DNA of 64,000 nt from Cercospora beticola (Eukaryota; Ascomycota; Dothideomycetes; Mycosphaerellales; Mycosphaerellaceae). Below the pieces are notes generated by a model. It searched no databases. It was not told the DNA's origin and saw only the letters and a list, made by a program, of their open reading frames with translations. This document shows, in pieces, positions 53,463 to 64,000 of this stretch (positions are counted from its first letter, which is position 1; the number at the start of each line of letters is the position of its first letter). A program made the position numbers and the translations under genes. The DNA is taken from positions 2,046,001-2,110,000 of the forward strand of contig NC_088940.1 of the NCBI RefSeq assembly GCF_033473495.1. Reading direction: 5' to 3'.

Positions 53463-56301
53463 TCAGGCGAACTGCCATCTCTGGTTGACTTGCTTGCGGG
53501 TAACCTATAGTGAATCAGTACGGTTGTGTGCGTCAGGCGGATGAAGAGCTTACCAATGGTGCCACGACAAATGTCACTATAGCAAGCCCTGCAACAGTGC
53601 TCAGCATCTGAAACTTGTTGAAGTCTTTGCCGAGAACATCAAAGCTAGAACTTGGCGTAAGTCGTGTCCCGAAAAGATCAAGTCCATAGGCGAAGATGAG
53701 GCTAGTACTTTCGACCAACGCCGGACTTGTGATAACGTTCGTAATGCCCAGCAACTCTCGCTTGTGGTTGAGATACCACTTTGGATCGAATTCGATGGTT
53801 GGGATGTACTTGACGAGACCCTCCATCTGCTCATCCTTCGTAGGCTCGCGGTCTACTGGGCGACGAGGGTCAAGTACTTGGTAAGGAATGCCCACGAGCG
53901 AGCTCGAATCAGCTAGGACTGCAAGCAGTTGACGACTCGTGATACCTTGTCGAGTTCTCGTGATGGCCAATTTGCTGATTGCTTCTGGAATCTGGTACGA
54001 TTTGCTGAGGACAAAAGGCTCCGGTGGCTGTTGCAAGCTCGATGAATTGGCCTTCTCGCTCAGTGGTCCTCTGTCGTTCGGCACAAATGACTCGAATAGC
54101 TCTCCGACTACCAAATGGTGGCCCTTAGGAGTGCTTTCTGCCGACTCAGCAGTGAAAGAATAGGCAAACCAGTTTTCCGTAATGATCGCGGGAATTGGCT
54201 CGGCCAGGTCGACGTTGTGTTGAATGTCGGCATGTAGCGTAGCGCCGGTCACTGTATCAATGACATGGAAAGTGGCGCTTCGAGCGGCATCATTCGCTGT
54301 TACAAGCAAAGCGACGTTCGGGCTGAGGTATTTGTACAGTACTCTTCGATCGCCTAGCACTTTGCCAATGGACGCGACTGGGTCGTTGACTGGCCTGGGC
54401 ACCAAGGTGACCACTCGCTCGTTCTTGGGCGGAAAAAATCGCCATAGTGCGCCATCTGCAGACAGCCCAGATTTGGAAGCTGTCAGGGAGCCATCTTTTT
54501 GAAGGCCGAATCTGATGGCATCGGCTTCCGGGAGAGGAGATCTGGCGCTTCCAGGATCGGCAACGACTGCTCCGTTGGTAGCGTTCAAGGCCACTAGTGG
54601 AGGGCTACCTTCTACAGTGATGACAACTGCTCCATTCGCGCCGGTCTCCAACGTGGGCCGCCATGTTTCTCCGTTCTTGAGGTGTGCAACATCCTTACTC
54701 CAAAGAATTCTGTTCGCCGAGGCAGCATCAATTGCCACCACTCTGCCATTCTTGGTCGCACATGCAATGACTTGATGGAAACCAAAAACGTCGTGACCGA
54801 CGCTCTCTGCGGTGGTACCGAAAATGCCGTTTTGGATTCTCTGAGGCAAGCTGGTCACTAATTCGGGCAAGTGCTTCAGGTCTCGAATGTGACGCTGTAC
54901 GCGATGAATGTAAGCACTGACAAAATTGGAGTGAGCTTCCAGCTCGAGCTCATGTGCGAACGACTCCACTTGTGCTGTGGTGGCGAACGTAGCTGAGATG
55001 GTCGCTGCGAGTGCTTCTGGTCTCTGCCATGCTGGAGTGCCGCCTCGAATGAGCACCCAGTCTCCGGTCGACACAAGCAGGGCTGTCCGGACTGCGGAGA
55101 CTTCGCCTGCCTTGACAGATACTTCGGACACCGCATGTACCGGCGTCACTATTTCACCGGGTACAGCACCAACTGCCAGGTCACCGAGCGTCCAGCGACC
55201 AAGAACGCCATGGGAGTCTGATGACACCGTGACGACCTCGCTGCTCGTAATGCGGGTGAAGTAGACATTGGCGTCCAGATTGCTAGTCGAGAATGCGCCT
55301 TGGCCGCCAACTCGGGGTAGAGAATATGCTTTTGCAATTTTGTTCTTGGTCAGGTCGATGTGGTACACCTCTGCCCAATGCGAAGCCTCTGTCTCGAAAT
55401 GCACTAAGAAATGCGCGACAGCAGTCGTGTGAAACGGTGCGTGAAGACGGACCCGAGTCACAGCTTGATCTTCGTGCTTTTCGATATTAAAGGTCGTCAC
55501 CGCTTTCGTTCCAACAATGTTGACCTTGAGCACGGTGTATGCAGAATCGGTCCACGCGATGATGGGAGACGCGGAGTTAGCACCGACCGAGATAATCGTG
55601 TCTGCTGATGCTAGCTCGCTTTCCGAACTCAATGCATGCTCATCGATCTTGCGGCCCGTGACAGGATCTAATGCGGCCACCTTTATTTTGATGTATCCCA
55701 ACATCGTCTTGTGCAGCTGGATCGCGAACACCTCGGTGGCTGAAGCAGACAGCTGATAAGGCTCATCTCCGCTTTCGAGTCTGTGCGTCCATTTCACATC
55801 ACCTGATGCTCCATCGACGCGATGAAGTGCAGGACGTTCGCCGCCCGTGAGGATGATTGCGTCTTTGGCAGTGGCGACATCTTTTCCATCACTGAGCTCC
55901 AGAATCTCCAGGTCTTTGATTTCATGCGCCAATTCTCGGCTCCAGGCAAGTCGGCCATCAGCAGCGCTCCATGCGGAAACTTGGTGGCCGGCTCCAGCAA
56001 TAACAATATCTTGACCTGAGCCAGCCCGCAAGAAACCGGCATCCGAAAGGTTTCTAGGCAGTGAATGGCGCCAGACTAGCGAGCCATCTCGCGGGTTGAC
56101 AGCTCCGACTATGCCTTCTTCGGAAAGAGTGTAGATGAGAGATGCCTTGGACGCGGGATTTGGCTGATGAAACAGTGTGGTCTCCTCCTTTGGTAGGCCT
56201 AGTAGTGGATGGTGATAGTCGACATCCCAAGCCTCGTCGGCAAAGATTGCGTGCGTCGATCTGAGGAGCAGCGTGGCCACTCCGAATAGTGGCAGGCGCA
56301 T
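53463..56301 (-). CDS. EMC1: ER membrane protein complex subunit 1
   Basis: Two exons (56301-53554 and 53504-53463), 929 residues. The start at 56301 gives a clean signal peptide (MRLPLFGVATLLLRSTHA). The lumenal part is a PQQ-type beta-propeller (EEGIVGAVNPRDGSLVWRHS and similar blades). The C-terminal DUF1620 region contains RQGITSRQLL, DPRRPVDREPTKDEQ and LIFAYGLDLFGTR, then one membrane span. The small last exon adds VTRKQVNQRWQFA, matching the conserved basic cytosolic end of EMC1; the unspliced frame would end in VSSSSA. EMC inserts tail-anchored and multipass proteins into the ER. Confidence 0.93.
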
Positions 56302-57617
56302 CGCGTTCAATTCCGAGCTGCGGGCGTGCTACATTGCGTGAGGTGTCTTCGACGCTGGAAGCAGGGCATCGCAGCACGGGCTTGGCACTCGTCTCGGCCC
56401 GAACCGGCGGTGCAACATGGACAAGAAGACATCATTGCAAGAAGCTGTACACTAATCATCGGCCCCAAAAGACAGGGTCGAGAGATGCGGCAGTTCGAGC
56501 CGTGTCTTGAGGGTGCTGTCCATGATTCAAGACAGCGTATCGGCTTCCCGGCCACTGGACCGATGCTTTGACGGCCGATCGGCTCATCTTTGCCATTGCA
56601 AAAGCATTGGAGCAGAGAGCGCCCGCCGCCCGCACCTCGGTGACGTGGATGAGGAGAGTGTGCGCGAACTGGCGGCCATCGCTGCGCAGGCTTCGCGTTT
56701 GGGAACGAGATCTGCAGTCAAATAGCGGCCATGGTGGCTTGCAGGATTGCATGAATGATCCGTCAAGATGTGGTTGTTGGCGTCGGCCACGCGGAGATCG
56801 CGCGAGCGACAGCCCTCTGTTGATTATCGTCCACATACAGAAGCGTCCCAGGGCCATACTGTCGGGTGCCATCCGGCTTTGGGTTGCGCGTGGCTGTTGC
56901 TCCGCTGCCCGCTTTTGCTAGTCCATCTCAACGAGCGGCGGGCAACAGGCCTGTGACTGGACCGCTTTCCAGCCTTTCCAACCACTTCGCCGCAGCTGCG
57001 CAACCCGATAGGTGCGCGGGCAGCGAATGAGGTGCTGCGCGGCCAGGAAAAATGCACCAGGCAGCTGAATCTAGCTGTTCGAGACTGTTGCAGGTGCGAC
57101 AGACGCCGACGGGCATCGGCGGCGCAGCTCAATGCGTCGCGCTGCTAGCTTCCTAAGCGAGGCACGACATGGAGAGAATTATAGTCTCCTCCTGTCTTGT
57201 CCTTGTCAGGGAAGCCCTCACGTCGGCGCCGCAAGAGGCACCCTAACTTAATACTCCTAGATCGCTGCCATGGAACGCGACTCAATGGCTCCCCGAGCTA
57301 CTGCACTCTACACAAAGAGTGGCCATTCCTCTCACCACCACTGCCCTCTTCCACATCCTGCTGCTGCCGTATCCGTCTAGTGCTGCGACCAACCACGCCG
57401 CACGAACCCGCCTCCGCGCCCTCGTCCTCGTGTCACATTGGACTGCAAGTCGGTTCTCCTCTGCATAGCGGCCTGCAGGCGTGGTGCAGCTGCTGCAGCA
57501 TACACTTCTGTGCGACAGACGCACCTCGACCAAACGGTCGTCCCGAATACGCACGCTCGGTGCTGAACAGAACCTCACGGTGCCAGCAGAGACAGCCTCT
57601 CCAGCACCCAATGCATC
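56302..57617. other. Intergenic, 1.32 kb between divergent genes
   Basis: Promoters of EMC1 and the Rap-like GTPase. Short frames (57197-57700 and others) look like leader or chance. Confidence 0.45.
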
Positions 57618-58436
57618 ATGTCTCGGGCAGGGCATCAGAGAGAATACCACATCGCCGTGCTGGGCTCGGGCGGTGTAGGCAAGAGCTGCTTGACCAGTGA
57701 GCCTGCCATCCTCGCGCAACGTCCTCGGCGCTAACCAGAAGCAGTGCAATTCGTGCAGGGCGTGTTCGTAGAACGATACGACCCAACGATTGAGGATTCA
57801 TATCGCAAGCATATCGACGTCGACGGCAGACATGTGGTCCTGGAGATCATGGACACTGCGGGCACAGAGCAATTCAGTGAGTATCCACATTGATAGATGA
57901 TCAGCACAAGGCAGCGGCTAACGTTTCACAGCTGCAATGAGGTATGCAAACACTTATGCGAACTGGTGCAGCGCAGCCTTCACTGACGATCGCTCAGAGA
58001 CATGTACATGCGACTCGGCCAGGGCTTTCTACTGGTCTTCAGCATAACCTCTGCATCCTCCCTCCGCGAACTCGTCGAGCTCCGCGAGCAAATCGTACGA
58101 ACGAAAAACGATCCGTCGTTTCCCATTGTCCTGGTAGGCAACAAATCAGACCTCGAGGAAGATCGAGCAGTGTCACGAGCAAAAGCATTCCAGCTGTCAC
58201 AGAGCTGGGGCAACATTCCATATTACGAAACGAGCGCACGAAGAGCAACGAACATCAACGAAGTCTTCATAGATGTCTGCAGGCAGATCATCAGGAAAGA
58301 TTTGGCAAAAGCAAGGCCGGAAGATGGGGATCGAAGACACCGGGAGCGCAGACGAAAGCATCGAGAAAATGGGGATCATCACGACCGTGATCGTGGCCGC
58401 AGAGACAGAGGCGGCTCGAAATGTACGATACTATGA
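57618..58436 (+). CDS. rsr1: Rap/Bud1-type small GTPase (Krev-1 homologue)
   Basis: Four exons: 57618-57696, 57745-57876, 57932-57941 (10 nt) and 57998-58436, giving 219 residues. GTPase motifs are GSGGVGKS (G1), YDPTIEDSY (G2), DTAGTEQF (G3, with the Rap-typical Thr instead of Ras Gln), NKSD (G4) and ETSA (G5). The microexon supplies TAMR after EQF, and all phases agree only with it. The tail is strongly basic ([10 protein letters not shown]...DRGRRDRGG) and ends CTIL, a CAAX box favouring geranylgeranylation. Relatives (yeast Rsr1/Bud1, Neurospora Krev-1) direct polarity and septation at the plasma membrane. Confidence 0.93.
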
Positions 58437-59294
58437 TCAAACACAACGACGACAGTCTCGTCAGCACTCCATGATCGCAAGGTCGCATGTCGGGTGAAGC
58501 TTCGAGGCTATAATGATACACATTACCCGAGAACCCGGTGTTTCGCAGAATTTCTGCACCTACACCTGTCAGCTACACCTGTCAGGACCAACGCTTCTGA
58601 CACGCCCACAAGTGCATTTTCCACTGTGAGGTACAGAGGTGCTGAACAAAGGTGTAGGGCTTATCTCGGTGGTGACATCAGCATCACAGACTGCACGCAA
58701 AAAGTCTGCAGGTGCTACATACTAAAAGCAACTAGCGCTAGCAAATACTGCAAGGGACATCCAACAACCAGGTCACGAGCTTGCAAGTCAAGTCCTTGTC
58801 GCGCCGCGCGCCGAAGTACACGATGCATACGACCGAGTAGGTGTGAAACTGTGCCGCGGAAAACCGACACGGAACGAGTCATGGGAGCTTTTTTGCGGCT
58901 TCCGAAATGGTCAAGTACACGACTGACAGACAAACCGATGTTTACACCCTCGCGCGATATCTGGAACTTTGCAATCACGAATGTTAGTGAACCTATTTGA
59001 AGGTCCAACAAACTCACAACTACGAGCTATACCCGGCTGCCGGTCAGGGATTTCACTGAAACACCGCGGAACGGAACGTGGAAGTTTTGCAACATTGAAC
59101 GACTCGGCATGCCGACCTGTCGCGGATATGCCATGAGTAGTTCTCCCGCATACGGACACAAAGGCAAAGTCAACGACATGTGAAGTAAAATCTCTATTCA
59201 GCTCCAAACAGCATGCACACAGCTGGAAGATAAGGTGAACATAGCACGACCGATCTATCTCTACGCATTCTCAAGCCAAGCAAAAGACACTCTC
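58437..59294. other. Intergenic between convergent genes
   Basis: 858 bp with two 3' ends. No gene recognised. Confidence 0.4.
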
Positions 59295-60267
59295 TCACGC
59301 AACCTCCTTCTTCTCCATCTCCAACCCCTCCGCAACATTCCTAACCACAACATCCAGATCCTCATTCTCCAGTCCCAGTTCATTCATCGCAAAATCTTTC
59401 CTCCCCTCCCAATTCGCATCAATAGCCCCCAACAACCAAACCAAATCCTCAATCGCCTCTTTACTCCCCTCGTCCCTCTTCTTCACCCTCTCATTCTTAT
59501 ACTCCTCCGAATCCAATCTCTTCACATTCCACTTCTCCCCCGTAACCCTCTCAAAAGCTCCTAGCACCTCATTCTGCGAAATACAAAAACTCTGCACATA
59601 AATCATTCGATTCGCAGTGATTTCTGGTCTTTGCAGAATGCGAACTGTGGCGAGGGCGACTTGGGCGAAAGATGATGCGGACCATTTTACGTCGCCGGAG
59701 TCGAGAATGTCCATGGATCGGGTGGGGTACCAGATGTGGAGGAATTCGAGACTCCAGTCGAAGAAGTGGCCGCAGACGAGACTGGTCCAGGTGAAAGTGG
59801 GATTCCCTTTGGCCAAGGAGATGAGGTATTCACGGAGGGCGGATTTGTTGCGGTATAAGGGGACGAGGTCTTGGGTTAGGGGGCTGGAGGAGTCGACGGA
59901 GCCGAAGTCGGCGGGGATGAGGCCTGTGGGTGGTGAGCAAGGCGGCTATGGAATGAGTAAAGGAAGTGTCGAGAAGGTACTTACGTTTGATGCCGGCGCG
60001 TACGGCTGCGTCTGCGATGCGCTTCTGAATGTCTACTTGATTGCCATTGATGGTGATGACGACGGCGTCGTGGCCTTTGAGCACTTCGACCAGTTCATCT
60101 ACTTCGAATGCGTCGGATACGAAGGCTTCTTTTGGGTATTTTGACTTTGATTTGGAGGACTTGCGCTTCAGGACTGTGATGTCGAAGCCATTGTCTTTGA
60201 GGGCCTTGTAGACGCTTGGCCCTATATTGCCATCGGCTCCGAGCTGGACCACAGACTTGATGGACAT
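59295..60267 (-). CDS. NmrA-like / isoflavone-reductase-like NAD(P)-binding protein
   Basis: Two exons (60267-59985 and 59923-59295), 303 residues. The N-terminal Rossmann strand and loop read VVQLGADGNIGPSVYKAL, a variant of GxxGxxG. KRKSSKSKSKYP after beta-2 favours NADPH. AGIKRLIPADFGS, formed across the intron, is the typical NmrA/PCBER segment, followed by a substrate domain with HFFDWSLEF and LVCG. Members range from redox-sensing repressor partners to aromatic-ether reductases, so the role is open. It is divergent from transaldolase. Confidence 0.85.
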
Positions 60268-61447
60268 GTTGTGCTATGTCACTGCTTCGCGATTCTCACG
60301 GCGTGAGATCAATTTGCCGCTATGCTCTAGAATCGGTCACGCGTTTTGTTGGGGCAGATGTGGGTGATGTCTGATCATTTGTTGTTATTGTTGTCGGTTG
60401 TTCGCCATCTGAAGTGACTCTTGCGGAAGGCATTGGGTCGGTTTACAGAGCGGCTTGCGTTGCCGAAGTCCGCCAGTACCGATTAAGAAGGTTATGCCTG
60501 GGAGAGCAAGCTGAGGATATGGTGGACTGGACAGTGTAGATATTATCGCGATATTCACGTCGAAGTGCAATTATCACTTTGCAAGGGAATGACTGGACTG
60601 TGCTACTGGGCTGGCGGTCTTCTGCAGATTCGTTGAAGCTTCTGGCTGGCTTCGGAGCTGCAGCCGTGACTGCGGCCGAGCTGTGCTGGTCCGCACTGTT
60701 GTTGCTGGTCTGACTGCATGCTCCGACTCTATGCCGTGATCCTCTCTCCCGCGGGAGTTGTCGAGATAGCGTGGAGGTGAGCAATTTGAAGTCCTCCAAT
60801 GGCCCCCAAAGAAAGCAGAAAGAAGCGCAGACCGGCAGAAGCCGATCGGAATCAATGGTCACTTTAGCCTGTGATTGCCATCGACGGCGGAACAAACACG
60901 CTCACGCCTTCATTGTTACGGCAAGCTCGGATGCCTTGCTGGTGGCGAGAGAACGGATGCAGTGTTGTGCAACGCCAGGTTGATGTTCATCGGAGATGAG
61001 AGGCAAGTCAGAAGCAGAAGTGTTGGCGACAGATGGCTACGCCTATCCGTGCCTGTTCTGTGTTTCGGGCAAGCGTCGGCGAATGAGGATGCGGCTTCTC
61101 ACTCTGCTCCGACAAGGCGGAAGTCAGTGAGCGATTGGAGAAATATATGTTGAGCAGTGATCGAGCGCTGGTCTGAATGAAAGACAGTCGACATCATAGT
61201 CGTGGCAGCGGACAGACAGAATATTTTGTCCGTATTGCAGCCGGCGTTGTTCGTCAGGTCTTGCTAAGCATCCACTGTAGCGTCATCCCGTGGCAACAGC
61301 GAAGCAGGGTCTCCAGCCTGGCAAATACCCCTCCACCTCCAAAACATTCAGCGGAGGCTCAACAAAATCTTTGATCTCACTCACACCAACAACAACTGCA
61401 ACTCAACTACCACGACTGCGACTTGAACATCCACACACACTGCAATC
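60268..61447. other. Intergenic, 1.18 kb; CA/CT-rich leader at the right end
   Basis: Promoters of the NmrA-like gene and transaldolase. The last ~120 bases before the transaldolase ATG are rich in CA and CT, as is common in leaders of strongly expressed fungal genes. No gene recognised. Confidence 0.45.
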
Positions 61448-62552
61448 ATGTCTTCTTCCCTCGACCAGCTCAAGGCCTCTGGCACCGTACGTACTCCCGC
61501 TTCCTTCCACCGCCGCATTCGTCGGCATATGAATGACTCGAAGCTGATGGAAATCTATAGACCGTCGTCTGCGACTCTGGTGACTTTGCTACCATTGGCA
61601 AGTACAAGCCACAGGATGCCACCACCAACCCATCGTTGATCCTCGCCGCCTCGAAGAAGCCAGAGTACGCGAAGCTCATCGACGAGGCTGTTCAATACGG
61701 AAAGAAGCACGGCAAGAACATCGACGAGCAGGTTGATGCCACACTAGACAACCTCCTTGTGCAATTCGGCAAGGAGATTCTGAAGATTGTGCCGGGCAAG
61801 GTGTCGACTGAGGTTGATGCGAGATTCTCGTTCGACAAGCAAGCTTCCATTGACAAGGCTCTACACATCATTGAGGTACGCGGTCTATGAGTAAGGTGTG
61901 CGCAGGAAAATGCTGACTGTGGGAATAGCTCTACAAGGAGGAGGGAATTGACAAGTCTCGCGTGCTGATCAAGCTTGCATCGACATGGGAGGGTATCCAG
62001 GCCGCCCACGAGCTCCAGAGCAAGCACGGTATCAACTGCAACCTCACCCTCATGTTCTCGCTCGTGCAAGCCATTGCTGCTGCTGAGGCTGGTGCTTTCC
62101 TCATCTCTCCATTCGTCGGCCGTATCCTCGACTGGTACAAGGCCAACACCAAGCAAGAGTACAACGCGCAAAACGACCCAGGTGTCAAGTCGGTGCAGCA
62201 AATCTTCAACTACTACAAGAAGTTCGGCTACAAGACCATTGTCATGGGTGCATCCTTCCGCAACATTGGCGAGGTCACCGAGCTGGCTGGTTGTGACTAC
62301 CTGACCATCGCTCCAAACCTCCTCGAGCAGCTCTACAACAGCACTGATGCTGTGCCAAAGAAGCTCGCCTCGGAAGATGCAGGCAAGCTCGACATCGAGA
62401 AGAAGAGCTACCTCAATGACGAGCCAGCATTCCGCTTCGACTTCAACGAGGACACCATGGCCGTGCACAAGCTGTCTGAGGGCATTAGCAAGTTTGCAGC
62501 TGACGCAGTCACGCTCAAGGATATCCTCAAGGAGAAGATCAACTCTGCATAG
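61448..62552 (+). CDS. TAL1: Transaldolase
   Basis: Three exons: 61448-61486, 61561-61875 and 61929-62552, giving 325 residues, the usual class-I transaldolase length. It moves a dihydroxyacetone unit between sugar phosphates in the cytosolic pentose phosphate pathway. [12 protein letters not shown] (with the catalytic Asp), [10 protein letters not shown], the Schiff-base Lys in [22 protein letters not shown] and [11 protein letters not shown] are all present. Codon use is strongly C-biased at third positions (AAG, ATC, CTC), consistent with high expression. Introns are GT-AG and in phase. Confidence 0.97.
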
Positions 62553-62973
62553 ATTGGGACGGGCTGGATTGTGAAAAGCAGATGAGGAACTGAGGGCCAC
62601 ATGCATTAACGAGATTGAATGCCTTTTTGTAGCGAATGAATGAAAATACCCAAATGCACCAGATTTCCTTGTTCAGAAGCTGTGCCATAGAAAGAAATCA
62701 CTCTCGGACTGTATCCGCGTTTAAAATGTCCGACTTGGCCAATTCGCTTGCAAATCAGGAATGCCCACAGCGAGCATCTCACGGCCGCGATCGGTTGTTT
62801 CAGGGCACGTCATGGCGAGGTGGGGTTCGCGCTTTCCCCTCCATCTCCGAGCTGTTGCAACACTTTCCTGCCTGCCTTCGAATCTTTTCTCCAAACACAA
62901 CAGACGTTCAACTCATCAAGAAACATCAAAGGGAACCCGAAACCAAATATATACCGACAAAAACACCGCCACA
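62553..62973. other. Intergenic, 421 bp
   Basis: 3' end of transaldolase and promoter/leader of SOD1. A TATATA at 62948-62953 is only 21 bp from the ATG, so it is probably part of the leader. Confidence 0.4.
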
Positions 62974-63793
62974 ATGGTCAAAGCAGGTACGTCGAGTAGC
63001 GTACCAGTCTCTCATTCGCCCAATGCCGGGGTTTGGTGGAGCTAGTCATCGCAAGAATGAGCAGGTTTTTTGCTGTTACTCCTCATTCGATGCACGCGGC
63101 GGTTTGTTCATCAAGGTGAATGAACGTGACGGGCGCGTGCGTGCGTCTGGGTAACGCGGAGACCTGCGTCAGCGGTGGCAGCTCTCACGGCGAGGGGCCC
63201 GAGACCATCAATGTCACAAATTTTGATCCGCAGTTGTGCTTGTGCTGATATGTCATCTCCATCATAGTTGCCGTCCTCCGTGGTGATTCCAACATCAAGG
63301 GCACCGTGACCTTTACTCAGGAGAACGAGGGTTCGGCCACGACGGTGGAATGGGATATCACTGGTCACGACGCCAACGCTGAGCGTGGTATGCACGTTCA
63401 CGCTTTTGGCGATAACACCAATGGTTGCACCAGTGCTGGTCCTCACTGTGAGTACCTGTCCGACATGCTCTGTCTAGTCCATTGTGGAGTAGCATCCGGC
63501 TGACTGACACTCTCTTACCAGTCAACCCACACAACAAGGAACACGGTGCACCAGAGGACTCAGAGCGCCACGTCGGCGATCTCGGAAACTTCAAGACCGA
63601 TGGCCAGGGCAACGCAAAGGGCTCTGTCCAGGACAAGCTCATCAAGCTGATCGGTCCAGAGAGCGTTCTCGGCCGTACTGTTGTTGTGCACGCTGGCACT
63701 GATGATTTGGGCAAGGGCGGACACGCTGAGAGCAAGAAGACTGGTAACGCTGGTGGCCGTCCAGCTTGCGGTGTCATTGGTATTGCTGCATAA
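62974..63793 (+). CDS. SOD1: Cu/Zn superoxide dismutase
   Basis: Three exons: 62974-62986 (13 nt), 63268-63447 and 63522-63793, giving 154 residues, the family norm. It dismutates superoxide in the cytosol and intermembrane space. Copper and zinc ligands are visible in HVHAFG, GPHFNP (joined across intron 2), [13 protein letters not shown] and VVVHAGTDD; the disulfide Cys pair is in GCTSAGP and RPACGVIG. The first exon encodes only MVKA plus one base, and the first intron (281 nt) is about five times longer than others in the window, which may leave room for regulatory sequence. Confidence 0.97.
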
Positions 63794-64000
63794 GCTTTGC
63801 CAGATTGGCAATGGATACATCAATGCAATGAGGAGGGAGATATGTCTGGTGTGATCACACATGGGCAGCAGTAGTGGTATGATGATACGATGATGTGAAT
63901 GAGAAAAGACGTATGTGTAGATGAATAGTACATACATACTATCGGCAAAAGCACAAAGTTGATGGTATATTTGTTCTTCTCGCTGCACTGTGAGCACGAT

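Noticed and set aside
1..64000. Transposons, terminal inverted repeats, CRISPR arrays or prophage
   Set aside because: No transposase, reverse transcriptase, integrase or regular spacer array was seen; the genes are ordinary intron-containing fungal genes.

Overview
This 64 kb window is nuclear DNA of a filamentous ascomycete (Pezizomycotina). The evidence is a dense set of genes on both strands, short introns (about 47-65 nt, GT-AG with CTRAY-like branch sites), and fungal-specific families: a Zn2Cys6 regulator, asco-laccase, dynactin RO-10, Dal5-type MFS, and 2EXR-like proteins. A Dothideomycete is my best guess, but the genus cannot be read from the sequence. No prophage, CRISPR array, transposon or viral gene was recognised. 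Splice sites were placed by hand from reading-frame phase, GT/AG signals and family conservation.

Region 1 (1-6968): the 3' end of a 2OG-Fe(II) oxygenase, a coiled-coil protein, and a head-to-head leucine-catabolism pair (methylcrotonoyl-CoA carboxylase beta subunit and isovaleryl-CoA dehydrogenase) sharing a 280 bp promoter. Region 2 (7256-12231): five tandem copies of one gene encoding a coiled coil plus a 2EXR/F-box-like motif. Copies 1, 4 and 5 are open; copies 2 and 3 are broken. Repeated intergenic modules show that whole gene units were duplicated. Region 3 (12756-24000): two unknown proteins, dynactin p24/RO-10, a Dal5-type transporter, a vacuolar-type amino acid transporter and a mitochondrial-carrier-family protein. 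Region 4 (24425-38171): a seven-exon laccase, a glyoxalase-fold protein, a centrosomin-motif coiled-coil protein, a membrane-anchored histidine acid phosphatase and a tRNA-Gly(TCC).

Region 5 (39043-45632) looks like a small catabolic cluster: an acyl-CoA dehydrogenase ending in the peroxisomal signal SRL, a hotdog thioesterase, a short-chain dehydrogenase and a Zn2Cys6 transcription factor whose frame contains a TGA at a normally conserved site. Region 6 (46185-64000) is mostly housekeeping: Tudor-SN, an unknown membrane protein, an SDR-like protein without the usual catalytic Tyr/Lys, EMC1, a Rap/Bud1-type GTPase, an NmrA-like protein, transaldolase and Cu/Zn superoxide dismutase.

The most unusual content is the decaying tandem 2EXR-like array with its repeated promoter modules, the peroxisome-flavoured cluster with a possibly broken regulator, and gene-structure oddities (10- and 11-nt microexons, a likely GC-AG intron). 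I did not find a clearly unprecedented system.
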